Shown in pieces: positions 8,206 to 17,498 of a stretch of 20,329 bases of DNA. Positions within the stretch are counted from its first letter, which is position 1. Every line of letters starts with the position of its first letter. Below the pieces are notes generated by a model, which made no database searches, had not been told where the DNA came from, and worked only from the letters and a program-made list of their open reading frames with translations. The translations under genes and the position numbers were made by a program. The DNA lies in the NCBI GenBank assembly GCA_007132315.1, contig SLOW01000066.1:1-20329 (forward strand), written 5' to 3'. This DNA is from Opitutales bacterium (GTDB lineage: Bacteria > Verrucomicrobiota > Verrucomicrobiia > Opitutales > T3Sed10-336).

Positions 8206-9465
8206 TCAGTTCGCCGCATTCTCCGGATTGAAATAGGCGGAAACCTTCTGAAGAATGTCATCCGCCTCGGCCGGTTCGAAACCGGCGTCCACCAGATCCT
8301 CCTTCTCCACTCCCACAAAAGCTTCCGGACTGATAAAGCCGCAGGCGACCAGGCGTTCGGCCTGCTCCGGCTCGATCCCCTGAATCTGGTTGAGACCCTC
8401 GGCCGCCAACCGTTTTTTGTCTTCAAAGTCGAGCTTCTGGGATTTCTCCTTGGCCACATCCAGCTTCCAGCCGATCAGCCGGGAAGTCAGGCGCGCGTTC
8501 TGGCCGCGGCGGCCGATCGCCACCGCCAAGTCGTCTTCAGACACTTCAAAATAAATTTTCCGCCCCTTCTGGTCCACCGAGATATTCTTGGGCACCGCCG
8601 GCTTGAGGGTCTCAACCAGCATGTCGGTGGGTTCCTTGAAATAGCGGACGATGTCGATTTTTTCGCCCGCGAGTTCGCGGACGATGCTCTTGACCCGGGC
8701 GCCCCGCGCACCGACACAGGCTCCGACCGGATCGACTTTCGGGTCGCTGCTGGAAACGGCGATTTTCGTCCGGTAACCGGGTTCGCGGGCGAGGGCTTCG
8801 ATTTTCACCGTGCCGTCCGCGATTTCCGTGACTTCCAGGGCAAAGAGGCGGCGGATGAAATTCGGGTGGGCGCGCGAGAGAATCAGTTCCGGCCCGCGGT
8901 TGGTGGATTCGATTTTCAGCAACAGACAGCGGATCCGCTCACCTGGCGAATAGTCTTCGCCCGGCACCCGCTCCTTGGGCGGCAGGACGGCTTCCGCCCG
9001 GCCGAGGTCAACGATGAGATCACCGCGCTCCCGACGCCGCACCACCCCGGAGACAATGCCGCCCACACTGTCCTTGTAGTCGTCGAATATCCGGTCTTTT
9101 TCAAACTGCCGCAGGCGCTGCATGATCGCCTGCCGGGCGGACTGAGCGGCTATCCGGCCGAGGTGCGAGGGGTCCACTTCCTTCTCCAGAATGCCACCGA
9201 TCGCGATCTCGGGATCGACGGCGCGCGCCTTCTCGATGTGGATTTCCCGCTTCGGGTCACTGACCGAGTCAACCACCTGGTACTGGGCCCACGCCTGCAG
9301 GGCGCCGTTGCGCGGGTTGATTTCAACACGCAGCTCCTGGCCCGCATTCACCCCTTTCTGAGCGGCGTTCTTTATGGCACTGGCGATAGCGGAGATCATG
9401 TCGTCCCTACGGATCCCCTTCTCCTTTTCCATGTGTTCCAGTACTGATAATATTTCGCTGCTCAT
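8206..9465 (-). CDS. nusA: Transcription termination/antitermination factor NusA
   Basis: NusA binds RNA polymerase and nascent RNA and modulates pausing, termination and antitermination. I place the start at the ATG at 9465 (MSSEILSVLEHMEKEKGI), giving 419 residues; a TTG 24 bases upstream would add eight poorly conserved residues. Order seen: the N-terminal RNAP-binding domain (about 1-125); an S1 domain (GGIVSGVVRRRERGDLIVDLG, about 130-200); KH1 with GACVGARGARVKSIVREL; KH2 with VAIGRRGQNARLTSRLIGW; then a short helix-hairpin-helix-like tail (IQGIEPEQAERLVACGF). rimP, which usually precedes nusA, is missing here; an A-type Fe-S carrier gene sits upstream instead. Confidence 0.97.
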   Translation of the reverse strand: MSSEILSVLEHMEKEKGIRRDDMISAIASAIKNAAQKGVNAGQELRVEINPRNGALQAWAQYQVVDSVSDPKREIHIEKARAVDPEIAIGGILEKEVDPSHLGRIAAQSARQAIMQRLRQFEKDRIFDDYKDSVGGIVSGVVRRRERGDLIVDLGRAEAVLPPKERVPGEDYSPGERIRCLLLKIESTNRGPELILSRAHPNFIRRLFALEVTEIADGTVKIEALAREPGYRTKIAVSSSDPKVDPVGACVGARGARVKSIVRELAGEKIDIVRYFKEPTDMLVETLKPAVPKNISVDQKGRKIYFEVSEDDLAVAIGRRGQNARLTSRLIGWKLDVAKEKSQKLDFEDKKRLAAEGLNQIQGIEPEQAERLVACGFISPEAFVGVEKEDLVDAGFEPAEADDILQKVSAYFNPENAAN

Positions 9466-9493
9466 TGGATCGTTGTGAAAAATAGCCAAAGAA

Positions 9494-9516
9494 CCGCATT
9501 CCTTAACGGATTGCGG
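9494..9516. promoter_or_regulatory. Leader hairpin upstream of nusA
   Basis: The arms CCGCATTCC and GGATTGCGG pair at 8 of 9 positions around a 5-base TTAAC centre. It lies between the predicted transcription start (about 9524, minus) and the nusA start at 9465, so it would form in the 5' leader about 30 nt before the coding region. No U-run follows. A role in mRNA stability or autoregulation is inference only. Confidence 0.4.
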
Positions 9517-9530
9517 TGTTGAAACGGTAA

Positions 9531-9559
9531 AAGTTAGGTATCCTGAGAAACCGTGTCAA
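9531..9559 (-). promoter_or_regulatory. Sigma-70-type promoter for the nusA-infB operon
   Basis: On the minus strand, TTGACA (9559-9554, perfect -35) is followed by exactly 17 bases and TAACTT (9536-9531, 4 of 6 to TATAAT). Transcription would start near 9524, giving a leader of about 59 nt before the ATG at 9465. This is the best promoter match I found in the window, and its placement upstream of a housekeeping operon is sensible. Confidence 0.65.
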
Positions 9560-9656
9560 GACAGCATCTCTCCCGCCCGGAGGCGGAGCGGCCGGCAACA
9601 ATCCGGTCGAGATCCCGCCGCGAACGAAGGCTCCCGAAACGGTCTCCCGACGCCCC

Positions 9657-9983
9657 TCAGTTGAACGACTTCCCACAGCCGCAGGTGCTCTGAGCGTTGG
9701 GATTCTGGATTTCGAATCCTTTCCCGGTCAACCCGTCGTCGAAATCGATCCGCACTTCCTTGAGGCGATCGTAACTCTCCCGATCCAGCACCATCGCCAC
9801 GCCGCCGTCCTCGATCCGGACATCCCCTTCCTTCGGATCGTCGAACGACATGCCGTACGTGTACCCCGAACAGCCGCCGGACTCCACAAACAGGCGGAGG
9901 AGCTTGTTCTCGTCGTCCAGCTCACGCCGCATATCTTTGATTTTTTCAACGGCCCGTTCCGTTAAGCGGATCATAAGCTCCAT
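9657..9983 (-). CDS. A-type iron-sulfur carrier (IscA/ErpA/HesB family)
   Basis: These small cytoplasmic proteins bind Fe or an Fe-S cluster and pass it to target enzymes. At 108 residues the length is normal. The three conserved Cys ligands are present: one in SGGCSGYTYG and two in the C-terminal CGCGKSF. I chose the ATG at 9983 (MELMIRLTERAVEKI) because GGAGG lies 8 nt upstream. The frame is open 14 more codons to 10025, but those residues are not family-like. Met at 9974 is a further option. Which subtype (IscA, SufA or ErpA) cannot be told. It precedes nusA in the same direction; the two are separated by about 190 bp that contain nusA's own promoter. Confidence 0.93.
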   Translation of the reverse strand: MELMIRLTERAVEKIKDMRRELDDENKLLRLFVESGGCSGYTYGMSFDDPKEGDVRIEDGGVAMVLDRESYDRLKEVRIDFDDGLTGKGFEIQNPNAQSTCGCGKSFN

Positions 9984-10024
9984 TCTTGCCGCCTCCGGCC
10001 GCCCTGTCAACGGCCGGAACGACA

Positions 10025-10053
10025 ATTATCCGAAAAAAATCAAAAAAGATGAA
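10025..10053 (-). promoter_or_regulatory. Candidate promoter for the A-type Fe-S carrier gene
   Basis: On the minus strand, GATAAT (10030-10025, 5 of 6 to the -10 consensus) lies 17 bases after TTCATC (3 of 6 to the -35), within a T-rich run. Initiation near 10018 would give a leader of about 35 nt containing the GGAGG site. The weak -35 keeps this tentative. Confidence 0.35.
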
Positions 10054-10124
10054 GCAAAAATCACTTTGATGTGGATTGGCGGCACTATTCATGCTATGCC
10101 GGCATTGATGGTTCCTGTCGAGGC

Positions 10125-11087
10125 ATGGCTGAGATCCGACACATTTTTAATGAAGTTCACTTTGAGCTCGTTCGGCGTATCGCCGAAGGCGGGATGGGCA
10201 TTGTGTACGAGGCTCACCAACGCGGCGCCAACCGATTCGAGAAACGGGTCGCGGTAAAGATCATCCGCGAGGAGTACTCGGAAATCGACGAATTCCGGGA
10301 AAACTTCATCGGTGAAGCTCTCCTGGCGGCCGACCTCATCCACACCAACATCGTCCAGATTTACCACCTGGGTGAAATCTCCGGTCAATACTTCATGGTC
10401 ATGGAGTACGTGGACGGCCTCACCGTGGAGGAGTTTCTCGAAGAGCACCGCGAACGCGGGCTGTCGGTACCGGTCAATCTGGCGGTGTTCATCGTCGCCC
10501 GGGTGTGCCGCGGCCTCGCCTACGCCCACCGGAAGCGCCGGGCGGACTATCGCCCGCTCGACATCGTTCACCGCGACGTCAATCCCAGGAACATCATCCT
10601 GTCCTATCTCGGTGACGTCAAACTGACCGACTTCGGTATCGCCAAGGCGCTCGATCTGATGCACGACGGCGAAGGGGAGATCATCCCGGGAAAACCGGAG
10701 TACACCTCGCCCGAGCAAGCCAACTACGAATGCACGGACGGCCGCGCCGACTTGTTTTCGCTGGGCGTGGTACTCAGCGAGATCCTGCTCGGTCGAAACA
10801 TTTTTCTGGCCGAAGACAACCCCGCCACCTGGAAGAAGGTCCGGAACATGGATACGCCCCACTTTCCCTCCGAGCGGCGCGAAATCGACGGCGCCCTGCA
10901 AACCATCCTGGCCAAGGCATTGCAGAAAAGTCGCCATGATCGCTACGCTTCGGCGATGGAGATGTTGTACGACCTCGAACGCTATCTCTACAGCGAGGGT
11001 TTCGGCCCCAACAACGAAAAGCTCGCCGGGTACCTCAACGCCCTGATCAACAAGCAACTTCTGAGTTCCCAGCGGCCCATCGCCTGA
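10125..11087 (+). CDS. Hanks-type Ser/Thr protein kinase, soluble
   Basis: It transfers phosphate from ATP to Ser/Thr of target proteins. From the ATG at 10125 (320 residues): glycine loop IAEGGMGIVY (19-28), VAVK with Lys45, catalytic HRDVNPRN (149-156, Asp151), DFG (169-171), then the SPEQ activation-segment end. The Lys normally at HRD+2 is Asn153, a variant also known in myxobacteria-like bacterial kinases. No transmembrane helix, PASTA or other sensor domain follows; the tail is a short helical extension. A GTG at 10071 would add 18 residues with no kinase character. rpoN starts 48 bp downstream on the same strand, so co-transcription is likely, and the kinase may influence sigma-54 functions (inference). 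Confidence 0.92.
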   Translation: MAEIRHIFNEVHFELVRRIAEGGMGIVYEAHQRGANRFEKRVAVKIIREEYSEIDEFRENFIGEALLAADLIHTNIVQIYHLGEISGQYFMVMEYVDGLTVEEFLEEHRERGLSVPVNLAVFIVARVCRGLAYAHRKRRADYRPLDIVHRDVNPRNIILSYLGDVKLTDFGIAKALDLMHDGEGEIIPGKPEYTSPEQANYECTDGRADLFSLGVVLSEILLGRNIFLAEDNPATWKKVRNMDTPHFPSERREIDGALQTILAKALQKSRHDRYASAMEMLYDLERYLYSEGFGPNNEKLAGYLNALINKQLLSSQRPIA

Positions 11088-11135
11088 TCGGCCCACCGCC
11101 CATTTTCTCAATCACCAGCATTTCACGATAATTTT

Positions 11136-12590
11136 ATGGCCCAAGCATGGCAAGGCTTACAGCAGGTACAGAAGCAGACCCAACAGCAGATCTTGGCGCC
11201 CCAGCTCCGCCAATCGCTCAAGATCCTCCAGGTGCCGGCCCTCGACTTGCAGACCACCATCCGGGAAGAAATCCAGAACAATCCCCTGCTGGAGGAAATG
11301 CCGATCCAGTCGGAGAGCCTTGAAGAGAGCGTCGCGCCGGTCGAGGGAACCGACGGCACCGCCGACGACTACGGCGACAACGGCGAATTCGACGGCGACC
11401 TCGCGCTGCTCCGCGAACTGGCCGAAGACGCCCGCGACCCCTACTACAACCAGTCCGCCCGCGGGCCGCACACCGCTGAGGACGAGGAGCGCCGGCAGTT
11501 CCTGTTCGATTCGCTCGTCAGCGAGACCTCTCTGCAGGAACATCTGATGGAGCAAGCCAAACTGGCCGATTGCACCGAACGCCAGATCGAAGCCATCCAA
11601 TACCTGGTCGGCAGCCTCGACGACCGCGGCTTCCTCACTTCCTCGCTCCAGGATCTGGCCGCCTACTCGGGCCTGCCGCTCGAAGACGTACAAAAGGCCG
11701 CCGCACTCCTGAAGACGTTCGACCCGTCCGGCATTGGCTGCCGTGACCTGCGGGAATGCCTGCTCCACCAACTCGAACTCCAGGGTCGCGGCGATTCGCT
11801 CGCCGCGACCATCGTCCGCGACCACTACGATCTGCTCATGCGCCGCCGCATCCCCGAGATCGCGCGCAAGGTCTCCGGCGGCGTCGATGCGGTCCAGGAA
11901 GCCATCCAGGAAATCGCCTCGCTCGACCCCGCCCCCGGCCGGCGCTTCGCCGAGGACACCAATCGCACCGTCGCCCCCGACGTCATCGTGCGCGAGGACG
12001 ACGGCGAGTTCGTCGTCGAGATGAACAACGACTACATCCCCCAAGTCCGCATCTCCGGCACCTACAAAGCCCTTCTGGCCAACGGCACCCTCGGCCCCAA
12101 GGAGAAGGAATACATCCGCGAAAAGCTCCGCAACGGCAAGTTCCTCATCAGTTCGATCGAACAGCGCCAGCAGACCATCGAACGCATCGCCAGGGAAATC
12201 GTGAAAGTGCAACAGGACTTTTTCCGCGACGGGGTTTCCAGACTCAAGCCGCTGACCATGACCGAAATCGCCAAGGCGGTCGGTGTGCACGAAACCACCG
12301 TCAGTCGAGCCATCGCCAACAAGTACGTCCAGACTCCCCGCGGAACCTTCGAGTTCAAATACTTCTTCACCCCGGGATTCAAGTCCGAGGACGGCAACGC
12401 CGTTTCCAACAAGAGCATCAAGGATATGATCGCCCACCTGGTCGAAAACGAATCTCCCAGGAAACCGCTCAGCGACCAGGAGATTTCCAACATCCTCAAA
12501 GAAAAAAACATCAACGTGGCGCGGCGCACCGTCGCCAAATACCGCGAAAGTATCGGCGTCCTGCCCGCCAAACTCCGCCGGCGATTCTGA
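11136..12590 (+). CDS. rpoN: RNA polymerase sigma-54 factor
   Basis: Sigma-54 directs RNA polymerase to -24/-12 promoters and needs an AAA+ activator; none is in the window. The 484 residues show region I, Gln/Leu-rich (QQQILAPQLRQSLKILQ, activator-responsive, about 1-50), an acidic region II (about 60-125), the core-binding domain (about 130-330), a helix-turn-helix (MTEIAKAVGVHETTVSRAI, about 374-392), and the RpoN box ARRTVAKYRE at 462-471. All diagnostic parts are intact. The ATG at 11136 lacks a visible Shine-Dalgarno sequence. It lies between the Ser/Thr kinase and a lipoprotein hydrolase, not next to the usual hpf/ptsN/lptB neighbours of proteobacterial rpoN. Confidence 0.98.
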   Translation: MAQAWQGLQQVQKQTQQQILAPQLRQSLKILQVPALDLQTTIREEIQNNPLLEEMPIQSESLEESVAPVEGTDGTADDYGDNGEFDGDLALLRELAEDARDPYYNQSARGPHTAEDEERRQFLFDSLVSETSLQEHLMEQAKLADCTERQIEAIQYLVGSLDDRGFLTSSLQDLAAYSGLPLEDVQKAAALLKTFDPSGIGCRDLRECLLHQLELQGRGDSLAATIVRDHYDLLMRRRIPEIARKVSGGVDAVQEAIQEIASLDPAPGRRFAEDTNRTVAPDVIVREDDGEFVVEMNNDYIPQVRISGTYKALLANGTLGPKEKEYIREKLRNGKFLISSIEQRQQTIERIAREIVKVQQDFFRDGVSRLKPLTMTEIAKAVGVHETTVSRAIANKYVQTPRGTFEFKYFFTPGFKSEDGNAVSNKSIKDMIAHLVENESPRKPLSDQEISNILKEKNINVARRTVAKYRESIGVLPAKLRRRF

Positions 12591-12644
12591 CCGGCATCCG
12601 CCCCGGGAACGTCGCCGGCGACGCCCCGTCACCCGGAGGCCGTT

Positions 12645-13457
12645 GTGCCCATGCGATTAAAGAACACCGCCGCCCTTTGCGCCATCTCCCTCCTCATGCT
12701 GTCAGCCTGCCAGAACCGGTTCGTTTATTTTCCCGAACGCGACAACCTCGAGGATCTGTCCACCCTGGCGGAAAACGCCGGAATCGAGCCATGGACCGGC
12801 GGAGACGTCGTGTATCACGGATGGCGATACGCCGTCGCGGAAAATCCGGCCAACCGCATCGTCCTCTTCCACGGCAATGCCGGACACGCGCTTTACCGGA
12901 CGTATTTCGCCGACGGTTTCGCCGGGATCGACGCGGGTCGGCGCTGGGAGGTCTTTCTGTTCGAATACCCCGGCTACGGCGCCCGCGACGGCCGCCTCGG
13001 CGAAGAATCCTTCCAACGGGCGGCTTGGGCCGCGCTGGAACAACTCCTGGCCGAGGACGACCGCCCGGTATTCCTGGCCGGAGAATCGCTGGGTTCGGGC
13101 ATTGCGACCCACCTCGCCGGGCGCCGTCCGGACGACGTCGCCGGCCTCTTTCTGATCACACCGTTCACCAACCTAGCCGACGTCGGCGCCCACCACGTCG
13201 GCCGCCTCCCGGTCGCGCTCATCCTGCGCGACCGCTACGACAACGTCGCCGCCCTCCGCGACTACCGCGGTCCGGTCGCCTTCCTGCTCGCCGGACGCGA
13301 CGAAGTGGTCCCCACGCTCCTCGGCCGCGAACTGCACGACAAATACGCGGGCCCCAAACACCTCTGGATCCAGGAAGACGCCGGCCACAACACCCTCGAC
13401 CACGATCCCGCGAATCCCTGGTGGGACGAAGTCTCCGATTTTCTCCTCAACCGCTGA
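12645..13457 (+). CDS. Alpha/beta-hydrolase lipoprotein
   Basis: The 270 residues begin with a lipoprotein signal: a basic start, a hydrophobic stretch and lipobox LSAC with Cys22, so it is probably lipid-anchored in the cell envelope. The hydrolase fold shows the oxyanion block LFHGNAGH, EYPGYG, nucleophile elbow GESLGSG (Ser148), AGRDEVVP (acid Asp219) and DAGHN (His248), a complete triad. It resembles the BEM46/YfhR-type serine hydrolases; the substrate is unknown. The GTG at 12645 has GGAGG 5 nt upstream; the ATG at 12651 (11 nt) is nearly as likely and does not change the signal. It starts 54 bp after rpoN, so it may be in the same transcript. Confidence 0.88.
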   Translation: MPMRLKNTAALCAISLLMLSACQNRFVYFPERDNLEDLSTLAENAGIEPWTGGDVVYHGWRYAVAENPANRIVLFHGNAGHALYRTYFADGFAGIDAGRRWEVFLFEYPGYGARDGRLGEESFQRAAWAALEQLLAEDDRPVFLAGESLGSGIATHLAGRRPDDVAGLFLITPFTNLADVGAHHVGRLPVALILRDRYDNVAALRDYRGPVAFLLAGRDEVVPTLLGRELHDKYAGPKHLWIQEDAGHNTLDHDPANPWWDEVSDFLLNR

Positions 13458-13480
13458 AACAGACAACAACAGCTCGGGCG

Positions 13481-13502
13481 GCGCCCGTATCTCGCTGGGC
13501 GC
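13481..13502 (+). terminator. Weak terminator-like hairpin after the hydrolase gene
   Basis: GCGCCC and GGGCGC are separated by a 10-base loop and followed by a pyrimidine-rich stretch (TACTTTCTCTC). An overlapping alternative stem, CGGGC/GCCCG at 13475-13487, uses the same bases. It lies between two convergent genes, where a terminator is expected, but the stem is short and there is no clean T-run. Confidence 0.25.
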
Positions 13503-13559
13503 TACTTTCTCTCGTAGCTCCGCGCATGAGCCGGCGTCTTCTTCACGGGCACCGCCCTC

Positions 13560-13951
13560 CTACAACAGGTCCTGCCCGCGCCCGCTTCCGCCGTTGGCGG
13601 GGAGTTCTTGGGGGAGCGCCAGGAAGTAAAACATCAACCACCAACTCCGCGAACTCCGGTAAAAAAAAACCGGAAACAGCAGCGCGCCGACCAGACCGAG
13701 CGCGATCCCGAAGTTGACCGGGATCCATCCAAGGCCAACCAGAATCAAAAGCGGCGTCAGGAATCCGAGCACCGTCGCACCGTAATTGATGGCCATCGAA
13801 CCGAGAAAAAAACCTTCCCCCTGTTCGAGTGTCATGCCGCAATCCGGACAGGCCGCCCGCAGGCGGAAGCGGCCTTCGAACAGACGATCGCCCCCGCAGT
13901 TCGGACAACGGTTGCCCAGGCCGCGGACAACAATATGCGTTCGGGTTACGT

Positions 13952-13955
<4 letters not shown>
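13560..13955 (-). CDS. DUF983-like zinc-ribbon membrane protein
   Basis: This 131-residue protein has a zinc ribbon (CPNC at residues 17-20 and CPDC at 36-39, in RCPNCGGDRLFEGRF...ACPDCG). Two hydrophobic helices follow (roughly 58-78 and 82-102), and the tail is short. This layout matches the DUF983 family of unknown function. The frame runs open far upstream over the permease gene; I chose the ATG at 13955 because it forms an ATGA overlap with the permease stop and gives the normal DUF983 start. Its coupling to an ABC exporter suggests, without proving, a role in envelope transport or assembly. Confidence 0.82.
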
Positions 13956-15933
<1,978 letters not shown>

Positions 15934-15958
15934 GGCGATCGGCCTCGGTTTGTCAGAA

Positions 15959-17158
15959 TCAGTACTGTGCCGGCGAAGGCCCGAAGAGCCCTCCGCGACC
16001 GCGGTCTCCGCCATCGGCCTGGAAGTCGATTCCCGTAACGAGCACATCCCCGGGCTCCAGGCCCTGGAGGATCTCGGTGTGAACACCGTCGCTCATTCCG
16101 GTCAGCACCGCCACCGCTTCGATCCGGTGCCCGCCCAACCCGTCACCGGAATTGCGATACACGGTGCGCCAGGTTGTGCCGCTATCATCGTCTTCCGGCA
16201 GCCCGGGCGATTCGGGGCGCACGTCGTCGGGGAGCCGGGCCCGGAGAGCGGAATTGCGAACACGGATCACATCGGCCTTTTCGTCCGTGATGATTGAGAC
16301 GGTCGCCGTCATGCCGGGCTTGAGCTTCCGGTCCGGGTTGGCGACTTCGATCACCGTGTCGTAAGTCACCACGTTCTGTTCCATAATGGGAGCGTTGCGC
16401 ACCTGCACCACCGTGCCAGCGAACTGCTCGCGGGGGTAGGCATCGACGGTGAACTCCACCTTTTGCCCGTCCCGAATGCCTCCGATATCGGCCTCGGGCA
16501 CGTGCGAGTTGATCTGCATCCGCGTCAGGTCGTTCGCGATGGTGAACAGCACCGGCGCCGTCATGCTCGCGGCGACGGTCTGCCCGACATCGATATTGCG
16601 CGAAATCACGATCCCGTCGATGGGCGAATAGATCGTGCAGCGCGCCAGCTCCGATGCGGCACGTTCCTTCGCGTGGGTGCGCATGCGCAGGGTCGCTTCG
16701 GCCTGCCTCATGGTGGCGCGTGCCTGATCCACCTCCGACAGCGACACGAGTTGCCGATCGCGCAAACGCTGGAGCCGTTCCAATTCAACCCGGGCGAGCT
16801 CGAGCGCCGATTCCGCGACGGCCACCTGGCCCTCGGCCTCGCGGAGATTGGCCTCGAAGGTCGAGGTTTCCAGACGCGCGAGCACTTCTCCCTGTCGGAC
16901 CTCAAAGTTAAAATCCACCAGAATCTCGTCGATGATTCCGGAAACCTGGGAGCCCACCTCGACGTTGATCACCGGATTGAGCTCGCCGGTCGCCGAAACG
17001 GTCTGGCGCAAATCGCCCCGATCGACGGTCACGGAATTGAACGCCACCCGGTCGCCGTCGCCGCCCAGGAATGCCCTGGCACCCCAGGCGATCACACCCA
17101 GGAGGAGGAGTACGCCGATCCATTTCCCCCACCGCCTTTGGCTGCTTGTTTCAGTCAT
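15959..17158 (-). CDS. MacA-like periplasmic adaptor (membrane fusion protein)
   Basis: The 399-residue protein has one N-terminal inner-membrane helix (about 12-30). A lipoyl-like/beta-barrel half follows (VSATGELNPVINVEVGSQVSG), then a coiled-coil hairpin (about 90-165, rich in AEA/LERLQRLRDRQLVSLSEVDQA). The second lipoyl half follows (TIYSPIDGIVISRNIDVGQTV), then a beta-barrel and membrane-proximal domain. The order matches MacA/HlyD-family adaptors that bridge an inner-membrane ABC transporter to an outer-membrane channel. I took the ATG at 17158; a TTG two codons upstream is unlikely. The stop is 25 bp before the ATPase start, so adaptor, ATPase, permease and DUF983-like protein look like one operon. 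No Shine-Dalgarno sequence is evident. Confidence 0.93.
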   Translation of the reverse strand: MTETSSQRRWGKWIGVLLLLGVIAWGARAFLGGDGDRVAFNSVTVDRGDLRQTVSATGELNPVINVEVGSQVSGIIDEILVDFNFEVRQGEVLARLETSTFEANLREAEGQVAVAESALELARVELERLQRLRDRQLVSLSEVDQARATMRQAEATLRMRTHAKERAASELARCTIYSPIDGIVISRNIDVGQTVAASMTAPVLFTIANDLTRMQINSHVPEADIGGIRDGQKVEFTVDAYPREQFAGTVVQVRNAPIMEQNVVTYDTVIEVANPDRKLKPGMTATVSIITDEKADVIRVRNSALRARLPDDVRPESPGLPEDDDSGTTWRTVYRNSGDGLGGHRIEAVAVLTGMSDGVHTEILQGLEPGDVLVTGIDFQADGGDRGRGGLFGPSPAQY

Positions 17159-17498
17159 AAACAAAAAAACGTAACGCGAAATTCCCGTTTGCCAAGCGAA
17201 GGCCGCACGTTACCCCAAGGGAGCAACCTCCGGAGTCCTCCGAACCCATGGGCCGAGCCAAGCCGGCGCAAACCCCGGATCCGATCCCGGCCAACAAGGC
17301 AGCACCCGCCCCGCCCGATCACCATCACCCTCGCACGCCTTCCCGGCGGCGGCGCGGGAGCGCCGCCCTCCAGCAAGCAGGACTTCACCGTTCCCCTGAA
17401 GGGCCGCGCTCAGCCATGGCCGAGACTCCGGGATGTGATTTTGAGGATTCCGCATGGAACGCCGGATGATTCTCGACTCGACCGGTGTTCTTATTCGA
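17159..17498. other. 340-bp intergenic region between dehydrogenase and MacA-like genes
   Basis: No gene recognised. Short open frames here are GC-driven and lack family features. It holds one strong GC hairpin (17348-17367). Near the adaptor start, on the minus strand, there is a weak promoter-like pair, TTGGCA followed 16 bases later by TACGTT. A promoter for the exporter operon should lie here, but I cannot place it reliably. Confidence 0.5.
17348..17367. repeat. Perfect 8-bp GC hairpin
   Basis: GGCGGCGC and GCGCCGCC flank a 4-base GGGA loop (TCCC on the minus strand). It lies about 130 bp downstream of the dehydrogenase stop. There is no T-run on either side, so it is either a U-tract-less terminator, an mRNA 3'-end stabiliser or a repeat. 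Confidence 0.45.

Noticed and set aside
6613..9447. A 944-codon open frame on the plus strand opposite infB and nusA
   Set aside because: It mirrors the codon bias of the two real genes on the minus strand; its protein text (rich in Arg, Gly, His, Asp) has no domain I recognise, whereas infB and nusA are unmistakable.
11157..12632. A 491-codon minus-strand open frame opposite rpoN
   Set aside because: It is a shadow of rpoN in a high-GC genome: low-complexity Gly/Val/Asp/Phe text with no motifs, while the plus strand carries an intact RpoN box.
11756..13717. A 653-codon plus-strand frame spanning the end of rpoN, the hydrolase and beyond
   Set aside because: Arg/Pro/His-rich text typical of a wrong frame; it crosses two well-supported genes and a convergent gene border.
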